38,766 bases of DNA from Leptospirales bacterium. Its GTDB lineage: Bacteria > Spirochaetota > Leptospiria > Leptospirales > Leptonemataceae. The first letter of the stretch is position 1. The number at the start of each line of letters is the position of its first letter. A model generated the notes under the pieces. The model searched no databases and was not told where the DNA came from. It was given only the letters and a program-made list of their open reading frames with translations. Made by a program: the position numbers and the translations under genes. Below, in pieces: positions 23,928-31,903 of the stretch. The stretch is from contig JAEUSB010000015.1 of the NCBI GenBank assembly GCA_016788865.1, positions 1-38,766 of the forward strand, read 5' to 3'.

Positions 23928-25199
23928 TTATCGGGCGGAACCGCTCGATCTTACAAAGCTTGCGATAGCTCGGGCCGCTTTTTCTCCGGGATTTCCGGAG
24001 CCCAGCGCATGTTTCACGTATTCCAGCTCGCTTACCATTGACCGGCGATAGGACTCATCTTCGAAGATTCGCACAATTTCCCGAGCAATGTTTTCCGGTG
24101 TTACCTCGGTCTGCAGCAATTCCAGCGCAGCCTGGCGCCTGGCGAGCAGGTTGACCATTCCAATGAATCGTGTCCGAATAACGGCCGTTGCAAGGAGCAG
24201 ATTGGCCCAGCTGACTCGGTAGAGAATGACCATGGGGCGCAGGAAGTATGCAGCTTCCAGTGTAGCAGTTCCGGAAGCGATCATTACAACGTCGCAGGCC
24301 TCTAGAACGCGCAGCGAGCGATCTTTCAAATACTCAACTTTTAGGTCAGCGTAGTCCTGGAGCAGGGCCTGGATTGTGGGTTCCGCATGCGGATTAATGT
24401 TCGGGAGCAAGAACCGGATTCCGGGATATCCTTTTAAAAGCAACCTTGCACCCTCAAGCATATCAGGGAGGAGGCGATTTATTTCTGAGGCGCGGCTTCC
24501 AGGCATCAGCGCCACCGTCTTCCCTCGCCGCAGCGGGATGGGAGATTCCTGCGCCAGTCTTTCTGGAATCCTGCGAATCATTGGGTGACCAATCCACTCG
24601 CAGGGCACACCGGCCTCATCATACATCTTTTTCTCAAATTCGAAAAGGACGAGCATCAGGTCCACGTTCTTCTGGATTGTCTTGATTCTGCTCTGATGCC
24701 AGGCCCAGAGCTGCGGACTTACGAGGAATACTACCTTGATCCCGGCTTTGTGCAGCATTTCTGCGATGCGCAGGTTGAATCCTGGATAGTCGACAAGGAC
24801 AGCCGTGCTCGCGCGCTTCTCTATGGCCAGATCAACCAATCTTTTTGCAAGGGCCTTCAGTCGCCGGTAGTTTTTCAGCGCTTCAATGAATCCAAATACA
24901 GTCATGGATTCAATATCCTGAACGATCTCAACACCCTCTTTGCGCATGCTTTCGCCGCCGGTTCCAAAGAAAGACTCAAAACCCTGGCGTTTCAAATAAC
25001 GCACAACATCTGCACCTAAAAGATCACCGGAGTGTTCTCCGGTTACAAGCAGGATGGTTTCGGAGTTTTGATGACGCCTGAGGGGCTGAACAGCAGAAGC
25101 GATCTTTCGCCTGGTCTCGCTCGATGCGGTTGAAACTTTCAGTGGCCTGGACTTGTCCTTTGCCGAATCCTTGCCAGCATCCCTGGCTGAGCTCTTCAT
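23928..25199 (-). CDS. lpxB: lipid-A-disaccharide synthase
   Basis: 423 residues. LpxB joins 2,3-diacylglucosamine-1-phosphate and UDP-2,3-diacylglucosamine into the lipid A disaccharide at the inner membrane. Motifs are LLVTGEHSGDLLGAD (50-64), VDYPGFNLR, LVSPQLWAWHQ, LMPGSRASEI and the C-terminal SGTATLEAAY. An N-terminal extension of about 46 Lys/Ser-rich residues precedes the core and may be partly untranslated, but no better in-frame start is evident. The ATG overlaps the lpxI stop (ATGA). The enzyme uses the product of lpxI, so the order follows the pathway. Confidence 0.95.
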   Translation of the reverse strand: MKSSARDAGKDSAKDKSRPLKVSTASSETRRKIASAVQPLRRHQNSETILLVTGEHSGDLLGADVVRYLKRQGFESFFGTGGESMRKEGVEIVQDIESMTVFGFIEALKNYRRLKALAKRLVDLAIEKRASTAVLVDYPGFNLRIAEMLHKAGIKVVFLVSPQLWAWHQSRIKTIQKNVDLMLVLFEFEKKMYDEAGVPCEWIGHPMIRRIPERLAQESPIPLRRGKTVALMPGSRASEINRLLPDMLEGARLLLKGYPGIRFLLPNINPHAEPTIQALLQDYADLKVEYLKDRSLRVLEACDVVMIASGTATLEAAYFLRPMVILYRVSWANLLLATAVIRTRFIGMVNLLARRQAALELLQTEVTPENIAREIVRIFEDESYRRSMVSELEYVKHALGSGNPGEKAARAIASFVRSSGSAR

Positions 25200-26059
25200 A
25201 GCCGCACCGACTTCCCGCAGAGCTTTGTGATTGTTTTAACGTCTGATTTGTCTGGATTGCACGACACAATCGAGATCTTGTACTTTTCTGCGGTCTTGAT
25301 GAATTCTTTGTGATTCAGAACCATTGTCTTGCCGGATTCGATTGCGAGCACACGGCATCCCGATTCGCGCATTGATTCAAGCGTGGAAAGCCCGGTCACC
25401 GGAAGATCAAATCTCTTGTCGTGATTTACTTTTGCTACTTTGCAAACGACTGCGCCCTTCTTGTGGTAGAGTGTTCCTCCGCGACGAATGCACTGGTCCG
25501 TTCCCTCGGCGCATTCTACCGCAAGAACGGAAAGTTGAGCGGCGACTAGCGTTTGTCCAAGATCAAGCCGGTTGATTTCGCGTGCGTACACCATGCCAAA
25601 GGAAATATCTTCAATTTCCTTCTTGCTGAGCGACTTGCCGTACCTGCCTTCAGGTAAATACATATTTTGCAAATAGGTATCCTGTGGCAGGACGGTGAAG
25701 CCGTGTTTCTCAAATTCCTTTAGGACGAATTGAAAAAGGGACGTATCGCTCTGGCTGGTCATTTTTGCGAGGAGTAGAATTGTGCGCAGATCGAATCGTG
25801 GTTTTTGATACAGGATGTCACGCGTGGCTTTCCCTATCAAGATGATGCGCCTGGCGCCATATTCGCGAAAACTTCTAAAGACAGAGCTATACAGCTTGGT
25901 CAAAATAACTCGAACGGAAATTGATTTGAATTCTTCCGGTGGCTCTTCGTCTGTAATGCAGAAAACCCTGACTTCCTGACCCGCCGCAATTGCGTTGCGC
26001 GCGCAAATCCAGGGGAGTTCCCCGCGCCCGGCAAGGATGCCGAGAACCTCTTTCTTCAT
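25196..26059 (-). CDS. lpxI: UDP-2,3-diacylglucosamine pyrophosphatase LpxI (DUF1009)
   Basis: 287 residues. LpxI hydrolyses UDP-2,3-diacylglucosamine to lipid X and UMP and replaces LpxH in some lineages. The N-terminal GILAGRGELPW, the LIGKATR strand, the SVLAVECAEGTDQCIRRGG segment and the C-terminal FDLPVTGLSTLESMRESGCRV broken by short loops match DUF1009/LpxI along its length. The ATG at 26059 is preferred over a 73-residue upstream extension, which merely reads out of frame across the zinc-ribbon gene. The ATG overlaps that gene's stop (ATGA), and lpxB follows with a second ATGA overlap. Confidence 0.93.
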   Translation of the reverse strand: MKKEVLGILAGRGELPWICARNAIAAGQEVRVFCITDEEPPEEFKSISVRVILTKLYSSVFRSFREYGARRIILIGKATRDILYQKPRFDLRTILLLAKMTSQSDTSLFQFVLKEFEKHGFTVLPQDTYLQNMYLPEGRYGKSLSKKEIEDISFGMVYAREINRLDLGQTLVAAQLSVLAVECAEGTDQCIRRGGTLYHKKGAVVCKVAKVNHDKRFDLPVTGLSTLESMRESGCRVLAIESGKTMVLNHKEFIKTAEKYKISIVSCNPDKSDVKTITKLCGKSVRL

Positions 26060-26361
26060 GAAGAGGTTCCGGGACTGGATGTGGACGGAGTCGATGGGGC
26101 GGGGGTTGAGGCTGGAGTGGAACCTGTGGAGGACCCGCTCGGAGGGCTCGCTGGACTTGATGTGGATGGGGACGAGGATGACTTTTTGTAATCGGTAACG
26201 TAGAAACCGGTTCCCTTGAAATGAATTCCGGCCCCGGCACCAATCAGGCGCTCGACCCGGCCCTTGCATTTGGGACAAACCGTGTCCGGTTCTGCTTTGA
26301 TAGATTGGAGGGCGTCATATTCATGCCCGCAATCCTGGCACTGATACGAATAGGTAGGCAT
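26056..26361 (-). CDS. FmdB-family zinc-ribbon protein with a Ser/Thr/Pro tail
   Basis: 101 residues. The first 42 residues are the FmdB/CxxC zinc ribbon: MPTYSYQCQDCGHEY with C8/C11, and C29/C32 in CPKC. The FKGTGFYVTDYK segment typical of FmdB proteins follows. The last 40 residues are low-complexity Ser, Thr, Pro and Gly. FmdB was named from a formamidase regulator; the family role remains unsettled and regulatory or RNA-related functions are suggested. It is translationally coupled to lpxI by ATGA and lies 45 bases after the UbiA-family gene. Confidence 0.88.
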   Translation of the reverse strand: MPTYSYQCQDCGHEYDALQSIKAEPDTVCPKCKGRVERLIGAGAGIHFKGTGFYVTDYKKSSSSPSTSSPASPPSGSSTGSTPASTPAPSTPSTSSPGTSS

Positions 26362-26406
26362 GACTCCAGAATTCGAAAAAGGGCGGGCAGGGGCAAGCAG
26401 TTTTGC

Positions 26407-27294
26407 TCAACCCGCCAGGTGTAACAATAGAGCCGCGCACAGCAGGATCCAGACTGCTATTACCGCGATCAGGAACTTGTCGTTTAACAAGACGTCAGAT
26501 GGGTTTCCATCTTCCAGTTCGCTGCGATCCATGAGTGTGTAATATCGAAAGATTCCAAGGACAACCAGGGGAATGGTCCAGTACAAACGCTCGCTTGCGT
26601 ACTTACCTTCCAGCGTGTAGATGGCATAGTTCATTACGCTAAGCGATGCAGTAATGCTAATGAAGTTCTTCAAGCTTTCAGCTGTATATTGGCCGCCGAT
26701 CATGATTTCCGGGGGTGATGTCCGCAGCTCGTAGTAGCGTTTGAAGAATCCAAGAAACAAAGCCAGGAAAAGCGTACAGGAAAGGAGCCATGGACTTGCC
26801 TCAACTTCGATCGCGGAGGCGCCGGCAAGGACGCGAAACACAAATCCAACTGCGATGAAGAACACATCCAGTAGGAGGATCCTTTTTCCAATTAAAGTGT
26901 AGAAGATGTTTTGCGCCACGTAAATGATCAGGATGATCTGATACGTGTGCGGCAGTCTCGAGGCAAACGCAGCTGCAAGTAAGAGCAAAACACAAATGGC
27001 GACAATCGCGCCGCCAGCACCAATCCGACCGCTGGCAATTGGACGCTTCTTTTTTCTCTCATCCAGGGCATCCTGGTGCCTGTCCCGGTAATCATTGAAG
27101 ACGTATACGCTACTTGCCGCAAATGAGAAGGCCAGGAATGCGCACGCCAGGCGGAAGACGATATCAAGTGCCCGAGTTCCGAATGGATCATTCAGAATAA
27201 TGGGCAGTAGTCCTGAAAATACTACGGGAAGGAAAATGAAACCAGACTTAGTCCACTGGTAGATGCGCAGAAGTTTCAGGTAATCGCGGACCAT
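26407..27294 (-). CDS. UbiA-family prenyltransferase, DPPR-synthase-like
   Basis: 295 residues with about nine membrane helices. The first Asp-rich motif NDYRDRHQDALDERK and the second region LLDVFFIAVGFVFRVLAGASAI are those of the decaprenyl-phosphate phosphoribosyltransferase branch of UbiA. That branch transfers a ribose phosphate to polyprenyl phosphate, giving arabinofuranose or other glycan precursors. KKRPIASGRI is also typical of the branch. Exact substrates cannot be fixed from sequence. The ATG at 27294 was chosen over a TTG at 27300. It is 30 bases downstream of the DUF2252 gene and upstream of fmdB-lpxI-lpxB, so a role in envelope glycolipid synthesis is likely. Confidence 0.88.
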   Translation of the reverse strand: MVRDYLKLLRIYQWTKSGFIFLPVVFSGLLPIILNDPFGTRALDIVFRLACAFLAFSFAASSVYVFNDYRDRHQDALDERKKKRPIASGRIGAGGAIVAICVLLLLAAAFASRLPHTYQIILIIYVAQNIFYTLIGKRILLLDVFFIAVGFVFRVLAGASAIEVEASPWLLSCTLFLALFLGFFKRYYELRTSPPEIMIGGQYTAESLKNFISITASLSVMNYAIYTLEGKYASERLYWTIPLVVLGIFRYYTLMDRSELEDGNPSDVLLNDKFLIAVIAVWILLCAALLLHLAG

Positions 27295-27323
27295 ACGCAA
27301 CCATGCGGTCAGATTGAATCAGG

Positions 27324-28406
27324 TCAATCGTCTTTCTTGCGGAGGTCCTTGCGCCAATCCTTGCATTGTTTTGCCACGGCTGTGGCCAGAAGATCTGCGG
27401 CGTCGTAGAGCCAGCGTTCAGACCTGCGTGAGATGTCTGCGCGAATCGCTTCTGTTCTGTTTGGATCACTGATTTGAACATTTGCGATTTCTCGGCCCAT
27501 GGCGGTGAGGAGTCGGGTTTGATCTTTTGCATGTTCAAGCACACCCAGCTCAAGTCGTGTGCAATCCGGAGCAAGCCTGCGAATGCACCATTGGCTGTCC
27601 ATGACCAGAAAAGGATCGGGACTCATCGCACGGGTTGCTAGAATATTTGCCGCGATGCTGGAAACTTCATTGCCGAAAGCATTTTGTGCAGGAGGGACCA
27701 TGGCCTTGGCTTCCCGCGCAATCAGTGCGCCATTCCAGGTGGCAAGAGCTACAAACCGCTTGCGTCCGAGGCTTCCCAATCCGGCTGTTCGGCGCTTCAG
27801 CTTGAATTCGACACTCAGGCATCGCGCGAATATTTCACGTGCCTCATCGTTTTCCACGTCGGGCATGGCCTGGAGTTTGCTCCAGAAGCGATCCGGATCT
27901 TTCAGTTCGTTTCTGGCAATGTCGCGCAGCCAATCGTTCTTCTCCGCGAGTACAAATATCCGGGGGCCTTTTTCAATGCCACGCGTGTAGCCTTTGAGGA
28001 TAGCGCTGCAGGCGTCCTTGGGTCGAATCCGAAGGTGATCCGACTCGATAGCAAGGAGGGTACTTGTTGCCACCCGGAGCAAATCGTTTGTATAGGGGAG
28101 GAAAGCGGCCTCATCGTAATCGTTGATCCCCCAGGCCAGTCTGCCCTCCGCATCACGCCAGGTGCCAAAGTTCTCAATATGAACGTCACCGATCGAGGGA
28201 ACAACAGGAGTTGCGACAAGATCCGGACATTCATCGGTGACAGTCGGGGACCAGTGATAGTACGTGGCGCGCAAGAATTCAAAAGGCGATCCCGCCATTG
28301 CCTGGTGCTTGGAAGCCAGATCCTCCGGTAGAATTGCAGTTACGGTTTTGAGCCACTCTTCGTAGCGGGCGGTGGAATCAGTTATATGCACAAACCAGGG
28401 GAACAC
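27324..28406 (-). CDS. DUF2252-family kinase-like protein
   Basis: 360 residues, soluble. The family signature is present: FEFLRATYYHW near residue 43, IGDVHIENFGTW near 71-82, and GINDYDEAAFLPYTNDLLRV near 93-112. GDVH-x-x-N and NDYDE correspond to the catalytic and metal-binding segments of aminoglycoside-phosphotransferase-like folds, so phosphotransfer activity is possible but unproven. It starts with GTG at 28406, with CTCAGG about five bases upstream. The gene lies 59 bases downstream of tolC and just before the UbiA gene. Confidence 0.85.
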   Translation of the reverse strand: MFPWFVHITDSTARYEEWLKTVTAILPEDLASKHQAMAGSPFEFLRATYYHWSPTVTDECPDLVATPVVPSIGDVHIENFGTWRDAEGRLAWGINDYDEAAFLPYTNDLLRVATSTLLAIESDHLRIRPKDACSAILKGYTRGIEKGPRIFVLAEKNDWLRDIARNELKDPDRFWSKLQAMPDVENDEAREIFARCLSVEFKLKRRTAGLGSLGRKRFVALATWNGALIAREAKAMVPPAQNAFGNEVSSIAANILATRAMSPDPFLVMDSQWCIRRLAPDCTRLELGVLEHAKDQTRLLTAMGREIANVQISDPNRTEAIRADISRRSERWLYDAADLLATAVAKQCKDWRKDLRKKDD

Positions 28407-28465
28407 AAAGCCTGAGAAGCCTCAAGCTTGTTTCACACTGATTTATGGCGTTTTGAATTTTGCGA

Positions 28466-30139
28466 TCAGTCCTTTTTCAGGCGATCCAGGACTTCATTGA
28501 TATCAACATTGTATTTCTGAAAAACCGTGTTGCGCGTCAGCTCGTAACGCACAAGGGATATGTTGAAATTAATGCGCGCCTGGGTCAGGGCAAGCTGCGC
28601 CTGAACAAGCGAATCAAGTGCGTTCTTCACGGCAACCGCAGTAAACCGGCCCTGGCGATAGCGAACCAGGAGGCCGCCATAAAAATAGTTCATCTGCTCC
28701 ACGCCCGCCTGCGCGCGTTTGAGTCCCTCATGGGCTGTTTTGATTCTGTCCCATCCATCACGAACTTCGTCTTCGATTTGACGTTCGAGCTGACGTTGTT
28801 GAATCAAGAGCTGCTTCTGCGCGATCTTCGCATTTCTGATGTCGACGCGGTTGCCCTCATCCCAGAGTGGCATCTCAACTCGAAACTCAACTCCGGATTC
28901 CGGATAGGTTCCGTTGGGTACTTCATTCCAGGCTGTGCGCGCATGGCGGCCGTTGTCACGACTCGCGTATTTTCCAGCAACCGACATTGAAGGTAGCGCC
29001 CCGTTGTCCGCAATGTCTGCGGCGTATTGCGCGTTTTCCATCTGCAAGCGGATATTGCGAAGATCCGGTCTTGTTTGCTTGGCCAGACCAATGTCGCGTG
29101 CTTCATCAATGTCTGTGGGTAACTTATCTTCGAGATTGCCAGCGCCGGTCAGATCTAATGCAGGATCCAGATTCAGGGTTCTGAGTAGTTCGCGCTTCTT
29201 GCTATTGCGGTCAAGGATGGCGCCAGCAAGTTGGTTTTCTGCCTGTGCAGTGAGAGCATTCCACTGGTTGATTTCAAAGGCTTCTGCTAGGCCCAGGTTG
29301 GTTTTGCCGTAGGTAATGTCGCGAATGTTGCGTGTGTTTGTCAGAAGGAGTTCAGCCGTGCGAACATTCTCCTCTGCGATTGCAAGAGACCAGTAGTCGA
29401 CCATTGTTTTAACAACAAGTTGCGAAAGTTGCAAGGTCAGTTCTTCGCGCTGGATAATTGATCTGTTTCGTGAAATGTCGTTGATACGTCGTTGGCTGTA
29501 ACCAAACGCATTTTTCATTAGTTCCTGGCGAAGTGTAAACGTTAGCGCACTGGTGTGTAGTGGAGGTTGCGCAAGTTGTGCCAGAAGAGTTCCTTGCGCT
29601 GCCGCTGACTCGCCGGCGTTAGAATCAAAGCGAGTATCGGATGCTTCAATCTGAAAATATGTTCCGGAACTGAAAAGCTTATTCACGTACGCAGAATACT
29701 TGTCCTGATACACTCGATCGCCGGAGAAGAGAGTCCCCGGAGTGGTCTTGTCCTTTTTCTGATAGCCTTCATATGCACCACCAATCTTGGGCGCGTACTT
29801 AGATTCGTCTTTCATGAGGTCCGTATCAGATTTAAGGATCTCCAGTTGTTGAATCCGGACCAGGTTATTGTTTTCAAGCACCATCTTCACGATTTGTTCC
29901 AGAGAGAGAGGAAGCGGTTTGCCATCCGGACCTACCGGGAGTTTTCCATAGGGTGCAGGACTTGAAGGGGATGCAGTTTCAGCGGGCTTTGGCTTTTCGG
30001 TTTTTTGGACGGTGGGCTGTTTGATATCCGGACCGTCGGTCTTGATCTCATCTTGAACGGGTCCAACAGGGTCCTGTGCGGAGACCGCCGTCAGAAAGAG
30101 AATGCTGATTAGGATCGCAAGCCGACGAAAGAGTTGCAT
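28466..30139 (-). CDS. TolC-family outer-membrane channel protein
   Basis: 557 residues with a signal peptide (MQLFRRLAIL to VSA) and a Pro/Lys/Glu-rich linker (about 25-70). The TolC/OEP fold follows, with two repeats of long helices and beta strands. The first is seen in LPLSLEQIVKMVLENNNLVRIQQ and the second in the LAEAFEINQWNALTAQAENQLAGA and IEDEVRDGWDRIKTAHEGL coils. Such proteins form the exit duct of tripartite efflux or type I secretion systems. No membrane-fusion protein or inner-membrane pump is encoded nearby, so the partner is elsewhere. It is 36 bases downstream of the 30176 gene. Confidence 0.92.
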   Translation of the reverse strand: MQLFRRLAILISILFLTAVSAQDPVGPVQDEIKTDGPDIKQPTVQKTEKPKPAETASPSSPAPYGKLPVGPDGKPLPLSLEQIVKMVLENNNLVRIQQLEILKSDTDLMKDESKYAPKIGGAYEGYQKKDKTTPGTLFSGDRVYQDKYSAYVNKLFSSGTYFQIEASDTRFDSNAGESAAAQGTLLAQLAQPPLHTSALTFTLRQELMKNAFGYSQRRINDISRNRSIIQREELTLQLSQLVVKTMVDYWSLAIAEENVRTAELLLTNTRNIRDITYGKTNLGLAEAFEINQWNALTAQAENQLAGAILDRNSKKRELLRTLNLDPALDLTGAGNLEDKLPTDIDEARDIGLAKQTRPDLRNIRLQMENAQYAADIADNGALPSMSVAGKYASRDNGRHARTAWNEVPNGTYPESGVEFRVEMPLWDEGNRVDIRNAKIAQKQLLIQQRQLERQIEDEVRDGWDRIKTAHEGLKRAQAGVEQMNYFYGGLLVRYRQGRFTAVAVKNALDSLVQAQLALTQARINFNISLVRYELTRNTVFQKYNVDINEVLDRLKKD

Positions 30140-30175
30140 AGCCTGATTTTTTACCGGGGGCTTAACTTGCTAGAT

Positions 30176-30937
30176 TTAATTGGCATTACGCAGGGTTTCG
30201 GCGTATTTCTGATCAAGGCCGTTTAACTGAAAGAGTACGGCGCGCGTACATCCTGCGTCTCGCAAGAAACGGATATCTTCAGTAAGACCCTCGCATGTGA
30301 TAATTGGTTCCGTTCCCAGGATTCCTTTTGAAAGACAGCCCAGCCCCACGGTTTTTTGTCCATTCCGCGCGCGTATGCGAATCGATTTTTGCATCCAATG
30401 ACGGATTCGCGCGCTCTGAATCATGCTGCTGTAGTACATTACACAGGATTCGTGCTCGGGATAAGAGATGCCTAGCCCCTGTAGTACTTTCTGACTAATC
30501 GGACCGATAGCCGGGTACTCGGCCAGGAGGAATCTATGGGAAAGTTTAAGAATTTCCCTAATTAAGCGACGATTCGAAAAAAAGTGGTGGGCGTTCTGAA
30601 AAATTAGGCCTGGCCGTCGAATGGGCAATTCAAGATCCAGGAGGACATCGAGGCCAGTCACGGAACTCAGCTCATCATGAATGCGTTTCAATTCATCTGG
30701 AAAAGAAAACGGTGAGATCCAGTAACTCCTGGGTAATAGAGGCCAGTATGCCGTTCGCAATTTGCGGTTAGCCGCTTTGAGGGATGCCGCATGACGGTAG
30801 TAGGTGGTCAGTTCTGGAGCCGCAATATAGACGAGAGTAGGGACCCGAATGTGTTTTGCCCGTGAGAATGCTTCGCGCGATGGAAACTCTTCAAAGAAGT
30901 CGAATTGCAGAGAGCGGTTGGTTGATCTACTCGGCAT
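30176..30937 (-). CDS. unrecognised conserved-looking soluble protein, possible barrel fold
   Basis: 253 residues with no signal peptide or membrane segment. Alternating strands and helices, for example VPTLVYIAAPE, RKLRTAYWPLLPRSYWISPF, GLDVLLDLELPIRRP, RFLLAEYPA, ESCVMYYSSM, VGLGCLSKGILG and TRAVLFQLNGLD, suggest a TIM-barrel-like arrangement. No known active-site pattern is recognised. The AYWP ... YWISPF ... DLELP pattern is distinctive and would make a good search query. The ATG at 30937 is preferred to a TTG at 30952. It lies 45 bases after meaB and 36 bases before tolC in one leftward run. Confidence 0.65.
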   Translation of the reverse strand: MPSRSTNRSLQFDFFEEFPSREAFSRAKHIRVPTLVYIAAPELTTYYRHAASLKAANRKLRTAYWPLLPRSYWISPFSFPDELKRIHDELSSVTGLDVLLDLELPIRRPGLIFQNAHHFFSNRRLIREILKLSHRFLLAEYPAIGPISQKVLQGLGISYPEHESCVMYYSSMIQSARIRHWMQKSIRIRARNGQKTVGLGCLSKGILGTEPIITCEGLTEDIRFLRDAGCTRAVLFQLNGLDQKYAETLRNAN

Positions 30938-30982
30938 ACTATGGGATTCCAAATTTATCGGCGATGGCGTCTTGCCAGTGTG

Positions 30983-31903
30983 CTACTGCGGCTGCCGGAG
31001 GCGTTCGGTGAAAGCCTTTTGTGCCAGATCAAAATCACCCTGACTGCCCAGGAAAACATCGGCTCCACCAAGCTCTTCGAGAGTCCGCTTCCCGTTTCTG
31101 CCGTATTCTTCGCTCACCCATTGCGTAAGATAACGGACTTCCTTTTCTCGAAGCCTTGCTCCTGGATCCTGCTGCGAACTCCGGAAGGCAAGAATGTCGC
31201 CTGCAAGTTCGTCCAGACCAAGTCCCGTAATGCCGCTCGTCTGAATTACTTTGATTCGATCTTCTTCGCCCGGTCTTGCAAATTGCAAACTGGCGCGCAG
31301 CGCGTATAAGCTCTTGCGGGCAGCTTCGGCCTCATCGGATTTGTTCAGTACAAACACGTCTGGAATCTCCATGATGCCCGCCTTCAAGAACTGCACTTGA
31401 TCGCCGGCCAGCGGTTGCAGGATCAAGTAAACACGGTCGGCCAGCTTCTGGATTTCGATTTCATTCTGACCGATTCCTACGGTTTCGATGATAACAATGT
31501 CAAAGAAGTAGTGGAGCAGTCTGCATACTTGAAATGTAGCCGGGCTCATTCCGCCAAGCTGGCGATCGGATGCTTGACTTCTGAAGAAAAGGCGCTCCTC
31601 GTCGATTGGGAACCGCACGCGCGTACGATCGCCCAGCAATGCACCACCTGACACTTCGCTTGAAGGGTCGATGGCTACTACCGCAACTTTGATCTGTGGT
31701 GCTTTTGCGAGGAGTCTTGACCCGAGCGCGCCAATCAGCGTGGATTTTCCGGCGCCGGGAGTTCCTGTGATTCCAATGAAAACACCGGCCCGTCTGTCAG
31801 CTCTCTCGCGAATTTCAGTTAGCAGCTGGTGTCGCTTTGCGGCAGCTTCTGGCCTTCTGTCTTCAAAACTTGAGATGAGCTGGGCAAGCCGGTACTTTTC
31901 TAT
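30983..31903 (-). CDS. meaB: MeaB/ArgK-type GTPase, mutase chaperone, probable ATA start
   Basis: About 306 residues. MeaB protects and reactivates B12-dependent acyl-CoA mutases through GTP hydrolysis. Read by hand, the frame is open from the stop at 31922 and encodes the full family N-terminus: RLAQLISSFEDRRPEAAAKR, then the P-loop ITGTPGAGKST, VVAIDPSSEVSGG, and later ETVGIGQNE and the G4 motif NKSD. No ATG, GTG or TTG occurs before GTG 31654, which lies after the P-loop and would give an inactive fragment. ATA at 31903 has AGGAG eight bases upstream and forms ATAG with the stop of the mutase gene, so it is the best start. The alternative is a frameshift after the ATG at 31910. Confidence 0.9.
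   Translation of the reverse strand: MEKYRLAQLISSFEDRRPEAAAKRHQLLTEIRERADRRAGVFIGITGTPGAGKSTLIGALGSRLLAKAPQIKVAVVAIDPSSEVSGGALLGDRTRVRFPIDEERLFFRSQASDRQLGGMSPATFQVCRLLHYFFDIVIIETVGIGQNEIEIQKLADRVYLILQPLAGDQVQFLKAGIMEIPDVFVLNKSDEAEAARKSLYALRASLQFARPGEEDRIKVIQTSGITGLGLDELAGDILAFRSSQQDPGARLREKEVRYLTQWVSEEYGRNGKRTLEELGGADVFLGSQGDFDLAQKAFTERLRQPQ

Noticed and set aside
26060..26278. Upstream extension of lpxI by 73 residues
   Set aside because: It overlaps the zinc-ribbon gene out of frame and gives a low-complexity translation; the LpxI core starts at the ATG at 26059.
30983..31654. meaB beginning at the GTG at 31654 (223 residues)
   Set aside because: That start lies after the P-loop; the same frame upstream encodes the missing MeaB N-terminus up to 31903.
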